This document shows, piece after piece, positions 42,221 through 54,400 of a stretch of DNA of 64,000 nt. Location: positions 186,001 through 250,000 of the forward strand of contig JBAJFG010000039.1 of assembly GCA_037903475.1 (NCBI GenBank). Direction: 5' to 3'. Position 1 is the first letter of the stretch; every line of letters starts with the position of its first letter. A program made the position numbers and the translations under genes. The stretch comes from Ancylostoma caninum. Lineage: Eukaryota > Nematoda > Chromadorea > Rhabditida > Ancylostomatidae. Below the pieces are notes generated by a model. The model saw only the letters and a program-made list of their open reading frames with translations, had not been told where the DNA came from and ran no database searches.

Positions 42221-42840
42221 ACTGTAACCGCCGTTGTAGCCCACTATCTCTAAAGCACAAAACTCTGCAATCAGATCTTCTTCCTCGTCCGAACAAAGCG
42301 CAGCTAATGCTCGCCTATGCTCCGGAGAATATCGTGCAATCAGTGGCAGAAAAGTGGTCCTAAAGAAGGAGAGCCATAAGAACACTACGTAGTTAACCAT
42401 ATTCTGACATTAAACAGAGGATAACTGTAGAAAATAATGCTATCAAAGAAATTTCTGAAAAAAAAAGCTGCGTTACCGCTTCAGTGGGGTTTTCATAATG
42501 AAACAGTGAAGCACTGAATAAGGCGGAAAAATAAAGTTGAGAGGCAGAACAGAACCGGCCCACAGCAGAAAGGAAGCGACCAGCGTAGAAGGTCACGCAA
42601 CAGAACAATGATAAAAACGATATAGTGATAGGCAATTTACCTAATGACCGACGGTGCGAACACCAACGCAAATTTCACATTAATAGGTACATCTTTATCA
42701 AGGTATCACAGATCAGTAGCACCATTTAGAATATGTATGCAAGCACTTCGGGAAAAGAAGTGAAACACGTGATTATGATGAAAACAACACTCTGAACAAA
42801 ATGGCAGACGTCTGCCCTTTGAACAAATGCCAAAATTAGG

Positions 42841-45800
42841 TTAGGATTCCTGCAAAGGCATGGAGACACTGGGCACAAGGTGGAAAATTGTTGGAAACAT
42901 TGCAGATATTTGCTGATATACTCCATCTGCTAGTCCTGATGGTAGTACAAAATGGATGTTATAGTGTGGCACAATAGTTACACCACCACCAACAGCAGAA
43001 CCACCACAAACTCCGCATACCTATTAAAAAACAAGGATAAGCATTTGATCCTTGACTATATCGTGTAATCCAACATTAATTTAGCGTCGCTGGATCATCA
43101 AATGGCACGTTACTCCAATGTTCAAAGCAACCATAACGTCTTTTCCAAGAAAATTATGTAAATAGAAGATAAGAGAAGTAACAGAAGTATGACTGACCTC
43201 CATGAGGTATCCTTTGACACATTTATAAACCATCTCAGCTCTCCTCATACACCATGCAATGGTCATATTCTGTGAAACATTAACATTAGGAGTAAAACAA
43301 GGCATAAGAATGACTGAACTCACCTCAGATGCCTCTTCAACAAGTAACAATGGGATGTGAAGTGATGTTATTCCAAGACGAGAGGTAAGACGGATTATAT
43401 TACGAATCCCATTGAGGCAAGGGTGGCTGAATTTAGAAAGAAAACTGCTACGATTCAACTGTGGATAAGCATGCACATTTCACGATAGCGAGCAGAAATG
43501 AGAAAAACCAACCGGCTTGAAATATCTGAAGATCGAAGAGCATCGTCAACCACAAGATGAAACACCAACTAAACACCAGTCATGATCACTGCTCAAATTC
43601 ACGCAAAACGCAACATATTATTAAGTTGGTGCACAGTTATCTGACACTTTCTTTTGGGCATCTTTTGTAGATGAAGTGAATTTCCCAGAGCAATTTCTGC
43701 GATGGGATAACCAGTGAGATTAGAACCGCATCAAATGATCAAAGGGTGGAAGACGGTCAGGGCGAGGTGGAGCACTCGGTTTTTACCCACCATCCAGAAG
43801 GAGACCATCCTCGAGCTTCAGAGAAGCGTTTCGCCTCTGCTCACATCAATTCCGGGTTCGTTCTAGCATATTAATGCAATTAAAACCTTCTTCGTTCTTT
43901 TCATCACAAGTTGCACTGACGAGTTAAGAGGTCACCGGAAATGATGCGAGCGTGCGTGGAACGCATGCGCTCCAACAGAACGATGGTCTCACCTACCTGA
44001 ATGGAAGGCAATATCGGAGACTTTGAAGCTCCCATCTAACACAGACTACCCAGGAAGTTCGATAAGGAATGTGAAATGGTTGAGTGGGTCTCAAACTAAC
44101 TCTATAAACAAGTTAGCGCCGAAATAACCCGATTATTTACCGAGAATCGACAGAGAGAAGAAAAACAAATAATTATGTATTAGCCCAATGGTTTTACAAT
44201 ACAGTCTTGCATTCTGAAAAAGAAAGAAGATGAGTAACAGTAGTAAGGCATCTGTATAGAACATGGTAGTTGTATGAAATAACATGGGTTTGATATGGAG
44301 AACAGGTAATAGGTAGGAAGCCCTATTACTAATTATGAAAAAAAGGAAGAAGGAAAGAAAACACACATGTGCTTAGCGCAACTTTAAGTGAAAAAACGAA
44401 AAAAAAATTCGGAAAAACTGTTGATGACCGATGGAGGGGACTCGTTTGGGAATGTGCAGAAGTGCAATAAAATCAGGGATGATGAGTAGTGCGCAATACG
44501 GAGGCGAGCCCCACTAAGCATACGTTTTGTCCTACTAGACAATGAAGTGATGCGATGAGGTTTTGGGAAGAGCTGATAATTGTTATAATGATGGAAGAAG
44601 TAGATGCTGCATTCGATAAGCGCTATGCTTTCCGAAACGCACAATTTCTTTATCGATTTTTGGTTCCACTTTTGTTCAAACATAAAAAAAAACAGCAGTT
44701 TCAAACACAGAGACGAAAAACGACGGGAGATTTGAAACCCATACCTGAACATCTCTCAGATTTGAATGTCGGGTACAATAAACGTCGCCAGTCTCTAAAG
44801 TAGTTTCATGGGTCGGTTTCCTTGGAGATTCTTTCCACTCGGAGGACTTCGACCGCTCTGAAGCGGATTCCTCTCTCCACTGGCTTGCTCTTATAGTCTA
44901 AAAACAAGAAAAGATTTAGAAAACATGGCAAAACAGCTTTTGAATACATAGTAGATCGAGGAACTGACTGATTCAAGGACATTCTTCAGCTGTTTAGGCA
45001 AAGGATCAAAATGAAGTTCAGTGGACTGCTCGCACACTCGCGCAAATTCTAAAGGAATCAACAAAAAGTAACTAGCTGCGAAGGGTGAATAATATCTTCG
45101 AATCAAAGAGCGAATATAAAGAGGGGAATCCTAAAAATAAATGGTCCCGAAACATACTTGATCCGCTGCTTGAGTGCCAAAGTGGATCCCGAGGTACCAA
45201 CATTATCAATGCACTCAATTGTCTTCCATAAAGTGAGATGGACATTTGCAGGAGAGAACCGACATCAGCGCCCTTGAAAACCTTGCATAAGATTTATACT
45301 CCTCGAAATAGGTTAGCACATACCCTGACTGGCGTACAAAGGTCCACCATAGACTTTGCTGTCAACAATCGCACATTGTGCATCGATTTTAGTTGAGCCC
45401 CTATAATAGGAATAAAAAAAATGTTTCAAAAATATGCACAACACTACAACTCGTACGAAGTACATCATCAGGAAAATGAAACATTAGGAAAATATCTAAA
45501 CATATACCTATATAGATGGTGTAGCACTCGTTAATGCCTTGCTCCTCAGTGGCAGTTTTCGTTGAAGTGCTTCTTCTCAAATGCCAAAATAAGAAAGAAA
45601 GGCAGAAGATGCAAATGAAACTACTTACAACTCAGGAATGTCCTCTACAATCTCGCGACCGTCCAAGATGCTTCCGCCGTTGTACAAGGTATCGACCATG
45701 TCTCTGAAGAAATGTAACGGTAAATAACATTCTGAGGAATTTACTACTAATAGGATTTTTTTCAATTTTGTGGGTAGACCATGCAGTGAGCGTTGATAGA

Positions 45801-47001
45801 GCTGAAGAAATTGCGGACTTGAGTGGCCACAGATGCCAAGGGATTGCTGTGTTGACAGTAATTACTATGATGGGGTATTAGCGTTTGGAGAGCAACCGAA
45901 AGGTTCTGAAGCGCACCTGAACTCTTTCCTTTGTTTTTCAGCAAGCCCTTCAACTTGACAGGCGTAAGAGGCATGGAGATTCTGAATAGAATGAAGAAGA
46001 TGGCTTTGAAACAGCTGATGCGTTAACAACAGATATTAGAGCGCTCACTCGTAACTTCTCATTGAGGTTACTCAGCTGATGGGGATGAACGTCAGCATTG
46101 AAAGATGCGTCATTGACTGCATTTTCGCACTTGTTCGTTAATTCTGCAACGTCCCAGTTCCGAACACGAATGATCTGACTCATCTAAACATCTATTTTGA
46201 CATATAGAATTGTTATATAACGGCTTACAAATCATGCTAAACCGTAAAGCCTGTTCTACGGGAAAAAATAAAATGGATAAAATGAAAAGATTTCCATCAA
46301 AAACAACGACTCGCTGATCATGTGGAGTTTAACCAAAATAAAATTTTAAGCGGAAATCGAGAAAACTGAGAAACATTTGGATGGCACATGCTCTAAAACC
46401 CTGCAATATTGAAAAGCAGACCTCATTCATCATAGAAATCTGTCTGCGCATCAACTCAGCCAATTCATGGGACGGTGAATTCCGCATAATGAAGGAGAAC
46501 TTATTCGCGAAGTTTTCAGACTGATCCATTACAAGCTAAAGAGAAGGAAATAAATCTACTCTCCAACTGTTTGAAAGATAAATACTACAAAGGAAGGACT
46601 AACATGGGGACTTGGATCACAGTCTGGCAACTCGAAGCCGGATTCCAATGCATTTTTAATCAGCTCATCGCCTCTCTCATCTTGAATTCTTTGTGTCTGG
46701 TCGTGAACGAAACGGACTAACTCTTTTCGCAGATCTGAAAGCGCTGTATTTGAAGAAACTTGCTGTAATCTTCCAGAATAGATGAAATATGACAGAAAAT
46801 CCATGAAGCAAACCCACCCACTTCATTCACAGTTTCAAAAAGACCTCGCGATCCAAAAACAGCTGCATATTCATCCACGTCCGAAAATTCCGGCAACGGG
46901 ATAGGGATGTCAATCTTCAGTAGATCCCGATCGAGCGTTGTATACTGTGCTAACTTCTCAGATATGACATAGGTGCAAATAACAGGTTTATCCACACTCA
47001 T
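42841..47001 (-). CDS. FERRY3: FERRY complex subunit 3 (C12orf4 homologue, DUF2362)
   Basis: In mammals FERRY3/C12orf4 is a subunit of the five-part FERRY complex, a Rab5 effector that tethers mRNAs and ribosomes to early endosomes. Exons: 47001-46818, 46743-46604, 46535-46422, 46183-46049, 45981-45917, 45703-45629, 45575-45508, 45400-45324, 45272-45158, 45048-44948, 44897-44745, 43568-43513, 43426-43324, 43269-43198, 43020-42841. Every junction is in phase and the total is 545 residues, against about 552 in human. Matches I recognise: IYIGAQLKSMHNVRLL, the CTRHSNL motif, VFHLVVDDALRS, LHIPLLLVEEASENMT, AWCMRRAEMVYKCVKGYLME and a C-terminal HFVLPSGLADGVYQQIS. The ATG at 47,001 lies only 10 nt after an acceptor (TTATTCCAG), as expected for spliced-leader trans-splicing. 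The 1.2-kb intron at 44,744-43,569 has no further exon I can see. Confidence 0.93.
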
Positions 47002-47012
47002 TGAACGACACC
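47002..47012 (-). promoter_or_regulatory. Probable trans-splice acceptor of the FERRY3 gene
   Basis: On the minus strand TTATTCCAG ends at 47,012 and the ATG begins 10 nt later. No upstream coding exon is needed, so the site is best read as a spliced-leader acceptor. Confidence 0.5.
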
Positions 47013-47174
47013 TGGAATAAGTTTATTGCTGCCCTGATTAAGTTTTAAAGAGCAGGACACGAGGGATAACTCTCACAGAACTGTGCGGAAAGTATTCCGA
47101 CAGTCTTGAAGACTAAGAACATGATGAAAACTGTGCATGAACAAAATCCTAGGTTCAGGAAAAGACTTGTTTCA

Positions 47175-47398
47175 GGCAAAATGGAATTGGGGGTGGGGGG
47201 AGCCACCTTACAAAAGTCGGTAATATGACCTGTCCTACACGTTCAGACTTGCTACCTGACACGTCCACAACGCTTTGACCTGTTAGCCTCATTAACGTTT
47301 AGTAGTAACCTAAAATGCAAACAAGTCAAAACGTGTAGCACAGGTCATACTATCGACTAATACCCAGTGCCCCCCCCCCCCCCAACTCCATTTTACCC
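47175..47398. mobile_element. MITE-like element with arms of about 80 bp
   Basis: The left arm (from 47,175: GGCAAAATGGAATTGGGGGT, later TATGACCTGTCCTACACG) is the imperfect reverse complement of the right arm (ending AACTCCATTTTACC at 47,398, with CGTGTAGCACAGGTCATA). Each arm carries a G- or C-run of about 14. The whole is about 224 bp, nearly a long hairpin, with no frame. It lies in the 1.4-kb gap between two minus-strand genes. Confidence 0.7.
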
Positions 47399-48446
47399 CT
47401 TGTTTCCTCTTCGTTCATAACTTTTAGCTCTGCAGCTTCGAATTAGCACTAGAGCGCGACAGTCGCAAGAAAGCAGGCGGAGCGACTTTTGAAAAGTCTC
47501 GCACGCCCTATCCTGCTGGTGACCTTGTAATAGCAATGGAGTGCTAAAACGGTTACACGGGAACACTACTCCAGATGGACCATGCTCTGTCTCAAAAACG
47601 ACGATATTGAGCATTAGCACATAATCTGCAATTTTTACGTTCAGGGGGCCAACAAAAATCAAGTTCTGTCATAGTATTACAGGAAGCGTCAATCGCATGA
47701 GCGTTGCGCCTCTCGCCACGGGTGTATCGCTACAGCACTCGTTAAAGGCAGCAATCACGGAAATTTTTGGGTAGAAGATTTCGCGGTATATCGGAGTTTC
47801 TAGTGAAACTCATTGGTGATTCACTGATGATGAACTCATTGACAACGATGGAGTAGCGTAAAACACACGAAAAACACAGAAAATAATAGCGGTATTTCAT
47901 GTGTGTCCATAGCGTGGACGAGCCTTCCATTATAGGTCCGGCCACGAACCCTACAAATGGTACGAATTCCACAAACGAGCCTCCGCTGAACCACATGCGC
48001 ACACCCTGTCAACGGCGTTAGCTGGCGGGACGAAATCTTAATGTCGAGGGCAGCAGATGTGTCCACGGCAGTAAATATCTTCGCAGGTAGGCGGCCGTCC
48101 ACGGTGTTCAACTTACTGTTGAGATTCTCCAACGGCTTGCTATATGCTAAGCGACTTATTTTAGGATTTTACTTTTCCTAGCTTCGCGCTAACACCCAAG
48201 ATATGGAGGTTCCATGTCTGTTGGTTTCCCGACGAACAAAATAAACCGAAAACAAAGACGTTGAACGTTTTTTTTTTCTTCTAACACAACAATACGAATG
48301 TAACACATAAATACTGTCAACAACCACATCATATGTACACAATGGAAATACACTTCAATAATTTGTGGTTCCCTGGCTAAAAGATTTGCTATCCATGAAC
48401 GATATCCAACTCTCGCATTTTCAGTGTCAAAGCATCTGAGACCAGC
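47399..48446. other. Intergenic gap, no gene supported
   Basis: It should contain the 3' UTR of the integrase-derived gene (right part) and possibly its poly(A) site. Minus frames at 48,132-47,742 have no recognised motif. Nothing else was seen. Confidence 0.35.
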
Positions 48447-51400
48447 TTAGTCGGTTGCGTTTTCCGCACTGCTTTTAGGCGACTCTGAGGTTCCAGGTTT
48501 CTGCAGAAAAAAAAAGAAGAATACGAAGCAAATATCTGAACAATTCAGAAAACAATTAGAAATAACTAACCACTACGTATACCCGACGAGGAACGCTTGT
48601 AGAGGTGACCACTGCGGTTTGAGAGACTGGAATTGAATAAAACCTTCCACAGCCCTTGGAACGTCAGAAAAATCTCATTCACCTGTCTCCTGAGAATCTT
48701 CCTCCATTCTCTTCATAGGACCTACAGATTTCTCCTCCTGAAAAAAAAACTTCCCATTTAGATGACAAGGATTACAAATCTGTTTTAGATGAATAACTGA
48801 CTTTCAATCAACTAACAAGGTTTGCATTCGAAAAATCTTCAAAACAGTGAGATGACGGTCAATATCAAGCCCGCGTTAAACATGGTATTCAACTCACAGC
48901 CAACAACTCGGCATCGAACGGGTGCACGTGTGTAGCTTCTCTCGGCGCAGATACTAATTTGTAGGACGCTCTTGTACCTGAATACGAGAATCTCCATCAC
49001 GCCAAAGTTCGTAATTACCCGGTCAGTAAAAATATGGTAACATGAAATTCATAGAATATGCACACTCACCATTCGAAGTCCCTGAAGGAACAGCACGAGC
49101 AGTATAAGTCCTCTCCACCTGCGACGTCGACTTTTCTAATCGCTGCGTCATTGAATTCACGGCAAGAGATCGCGTTGTAGGGCTAACCGATCTATTGACA
49201 GGTGTCGTCCGCTCATACGGATGGTCCCGACGAGGCACAACTCTCGGCCGAAGTGACATCTCAGGAATGTCCCAATCCAATCCGTTCCCATCGGGATGCA
49301 CTTCATCTCGCAAACGGGGAACACTTCTCTTAGCCTTTGGACTGTCATCGGACACAGAGGATACCACCTCATGTGTAAGAGGTTCAGAAGAGTCGCCGTG
49401 ACTGATTTCCACTTCATAACAAGCTGAAGGAGTGGGACTGGGAGTGGGAGAGTGCAGAGATTCGGGTTCAGGACTGACGAAGCGGACATGATGAACGCCA
49501 TGCGATGTCGTCGGAACGCTGTCGGACCGTTCTGTTGACCACGAATCCCTCGACCTTGGTGATGGGAAAACGGCCTAAATGCAAAAATTGAATTACTCGC
49601 GAGAGAAGAAATCAAGCAATTTCTCGATCTCGGAAAATATGAACACATGTGAAACTAGCTGCAGTGTATTCCAGAAACTAGCCAGAACAGAATCACTCCT
49701 AAGAAGAGAAATATGGAATATACCTCTTGGTGGTCAGAAATTCGTCGTTTTCTCAGCACCGGAGGTGCACCTCTTCTCGGTGGAGCTTCTACATCATGTC
49801 CAGAGACTTCAACCAATATTCCATCTCTACAAATGGAACAGATTGAAAGAGCTTTTGATAACGCTTTACAGGAGCTCAGTCATATAAACAGCATACCTAA
49901 ACGTATACCTCTTTTCAGGCTGAGAATGAACAGAACTGACTGAGGACTGCGCACTGCAAATGACATGTTTCAGCGGATTTAGAGCAGTGTACTATGCTAC
50001 TGCGTAAGCTCGAAAAATAAAGAATTGCTAAGGTAGGATATTTCACCTTTTCTGTGACTGTCGACCGTAAGGTGTGGAGTCGCCTCTACAAAATTAGGTT
50101 GCATTTATGCATGCTATTTACTTGTTCTTGTCTTTGAAATAATTGAAGCAATAACGTAGAGTCCTACGGAAAATAGCTTAAAGGCAAACCCTGATACAAA
50201 GCTATCATTCTTGGCTTGGAAAGGCATGACAGATGTGTCAGCTGCTCGAGCTCTGAGATGTGGAAACGTAATGAGCGCGGCATTATCAGGGCTGAACCGA
50301 CCCGCCTGAAATACTCATGATTACACAGTACATAACTCTCTATCCGGGATAAATGTGATTAATTTAAAAACATATAATTTTACATGAACAGGTAGATGCT
50401 AGAGAGACGTACATAATACCTAAACAATGGGGAATAAGACTAGTTCTGACCACAATAAAGCTGAGAAATTCTCACAGCAACACCAAAAACCGTGAACCCT
50501 ACTCACTTCAAAATGAGTCCTATCACCTCTCTTATGGAATGCACAGTCGTACGGACTCTGAATATAGAATGAGTGATGGATATATGAGCAGAAACACTAT
50601 AACTTAGTCCACAATTTCACTTACCTTCAGACAACATTCAGTTGATAGCTTCCTTGAACACTTCGTGTTCGCGAAAGCCAAGCAGCTAGGACTATCGCAC
50701 CGACACCGCCCATCAATTGCTCTTCGTTTGCTCGCAATACCCTCGGTAGTATATTCCGCTACAAAGGGCGACCAATTTCTCTCATTCGCTTATTTAGAAA
50801 AAATGAACAAATGCAAGAACAAGCGACAAATAATATACCTGGAACAGTGCGAAGCTTTGCCAGATGGGCAGTTGATGCCGTCACATCCCAAGGACCAAAC
50901 CAAGACGATGTACAGTCATAAGCTGAACATAATTGAATAAAAATTCGTTCTACGCCAATGCAGTGCGAACTCACTGTCGTCAGCAGCTGGCCACTGTGCG
51001 GAACTCATAGCATCAATGACTTGCGGATCATCTTCCCAATACAACACCTTAAATTCGAAAGAATTCCATTGTATATCCAACCTAGAAAATTAATTCTCTG
51101 AGGACAAGCTTACCTTATACATAGAATCCACCAAGTCCTCATCTATGTCCACAATAATTCCACGGTAATAACGCGCTGTGTGTGGGCGGTGTTTCGACGA
51201 CCTACCATCATAGTGGTAGTGGGGATTACGAACCTAGAAATAGGTAATTTCTAGCAATAAGCTCTTTCGTGCAAAAAAAAAACCTGGTAGGACATGGAGA
51301 ACTCACATAAACTCTATCAAAAATCTGAAACATGTAACCCGTGCCAGGATTTACAAGTTTATCCTCCTCGTTGTACACGGGCACGTAGATAGGCGCCACC

Positions 51401-54400
51401 GCAGTTTTGATCTGAATAACAGATGGTTTTACGCTAACATATGAAAGAAGTCAAAGTAGATAAAAGTGCCAGCTTTAATTTCAATGCGAACAACTTGAGA
51501 AAAGTGTAAAAAGTAAATAAGGAGGAAATAAAAATGCGAAGATACCCTTTTCCTACTTTCCACCAACGAATTTGCATACATTTTGAGATCCTTAACAGTG
51601 TCTAGGTGAGAAGTTTCAAATTCTTCTTCTCCATTTTCCTGAAGGGACATAAACTTAGCCACCAATCAATAAATTGCCGAAGAAACCAACAAATCCGTGA
51701 GCATTTCCAATTGAAGAATCCCGTGCGCTCTTCAAAAAATTTTTAAACACACATACTAGTTTCAAAATGAACTGGATGAAGCAGTCAATCTCCACTAATT
51801 TTTGTATAAGATAATATATGCTTCTACGGATTTAACAATGAGGATGAGTTACGAAAGTTGTACAAGAGGCCGTATTTGTGATGACTCAAAACTTGACTAA
51901 CTATAGGGAGACAAATAGTTGCTCATACAAAAATGATACAAGCACGGAGTAAAATTAATTACCAAGAATCTTCTTTTAGCTTTCTTTCCTGCCTTCATTC
52001 GTGATTGATCCATATCCATATCTTCTGTAATGAGCAGAGAGGCGTCAGAACTACGAATTTACAATTTTATTCCTATGAGAGTTTAAAATGTTGCTTAGCA
52101 CATGTGGCTTTACCAACTCGGAAGATTCCTGCGCTCCGAGAACAAAGATAAGTTCGAATTGACATGAAAAGTCACTCACCTGGGCTAGCTGGGTTTACCC
52201 ACGGTGGACACATTTCATCCCTCCATGCATGGCGACCGAACATTATCTAAACAATTCTTCTACGTTCTAAACAGGTGCTGTTAAGAAAAAAACTGCAGAA
52301 ACTAGATTTGATGTGATCTACTATATTAGGCTAAATAAGGGGAATGCCAAACAAACAAATTCTGTACCACAGGAAGGAAACTCTAACATAGCAAAGCAAT
52401 TGGACACCACGTTCCGCTGAGGAAGCACAAAATTGCTGTCTCGAAAAACAGCAACATAAAAACAGTAGTAGGTTTTGGTAAGAAAGCTATAGAATCATCT
52501 GAAGAAGAACGATAGGGAAATAGTAAAAAAGAATGTCAGAAACCTCGAATGGCGTCCTTGTTGGGTCAAAAAACTTAGATGGGCGTTGATTCTGTTCAAT
52601 CACAGCAAATGGCAGCGCCTCGACCCAACGATTTGTTGCCATGAGCTCTGTTTCCGCGCGTCGATACAGGGCTCGTACGAGATCACGAGTCAGGTTACCC
52701 TGAAACGGAAAATATGAAAGAAGGAAGAATAATATGGAACAAATATGCACAACAAGACAGCCTCACCCCAACACCCATGTTTTTTATAGGAATTTTGAAC
52801 AACCGTTCAATGTCCATCATGACATCCGCTATCACAGCTGTGTAATCCGTTGAGAACGTTCTATATGCTTCTGAAACAGGACGGACGAAATCACAGCAAA
52901 GAACAGAGAACACAAGAAATAACCTCACCAGGTGGGCCAAATGATCCAAAAATGTCCATAACATGGCGAACGATTATGGCTAGATCGGGACTGTCTGTCA
53001 GCGCACGAGCAAAAGAATAACCAGAGTACAGATCGGTCAAAAACAACGCTTGGCTGTACGAGCGTTCTCCGTAAACTGTTTCCTCCATAACCAAAATATC
53101 TATCTGTAAGAGAAGCGTACATGTATGTATATATAGGTATCTGCTGGGTGAATTTCTTGTTGAGAAAGTACCACCATCGCAAGCGTTCTACCAAAGGAGC
53201 GCCTAGTGTGCGAACAGATAGCAACAATACGAGCTCGTTCTCTCTGTGTTTACACTTTTTCTCATGAATTTCCATATTAAACAAAAAAAAACATCGACAT
53301 GAGGATAAAGACAAATCGGAGAGCGATAAGTGCGCGGATAACTTGTGATGAGGCAAGGTAAGAAAGTACAACTTCTAATAGCATATGTGGTGATTGGAAA
53401 TGAAACTTGAAAGCCAAAACAATGGAAAAAGATCTAGACTGAGCGTACGTGACCGCTGACACAGATATATGTTTCAAAATGAAACTTCAAAAATCAAACA
53501 AGAAGGAAAAACTGTAAAATGTTAAAATATTGCTGAAAAAAAAATACCTGAACATACTGCATAGGTTTCCTTCCAATAGACCTCGGTGGAGTAGGGAACA
53601 CAACTCGAGCTCCTTTCAGTAGATCGTACTTCGAAACCTCTCTCATCTAAATGCCAGAGATAAGGATCTGCAAGCTCAAAATACCGAACACCAAGAGGAA
53701 AAACTGAAGATAATCAAGACAACAAATCTCTTGAGAGGAAAAAAAAAACTCACGTTGGCTTTTGTCGCTATACCAATATACTGAGCGTCGACAGCATTGA
53801 GAATGTCACATTGTGGCCGCTCATTCAGCGTTGCGTAGCACATTCTCCACACCTTCAAAGGTTCGTTTTATTATGGTGCAACCGGAAGCATATGATATAC
53901 TAACAGGACGACAGAAATTCTCCCATAACACACCTCTGCCACTTCGCTTTTCCGTAAGTATATCCTCCCGACCTCATCGTTCGCACGTAAGCGTAAACCA
54001 GGCGGACAAAAGAATTGTTCCTCCATCCAATCTTCTACCATGATCTCACCACCGTCGCGTATGTTTTCAATCGCCAGCCGCAAGGACTCATCCTCTATCT
54101 TAAAGCCGCAGACGATCGAAGAAAACAACAAGTAGCCACATCAAACATTTAGGAAGAACATACGCTTTCCAACGTGCACCTCTCTGCAAGAACTTCAGCG
54201 ATTTTGTCATAAATCCGATCGTCAATCGGGACCAGAAGATTGATAAAGAGAGCTGTAAAGACAATTTCTGACTAAAATTGAGTCTGCAGAACAACAGAGA
54301 AACAGAAGGTATGATTATGACGGTTCTAGTGCACGAGTTAGGAACGAAAAAAAGGGAGCATATCATAATATACTAACGTTTCACTTTAGAAAGAAGCTTC

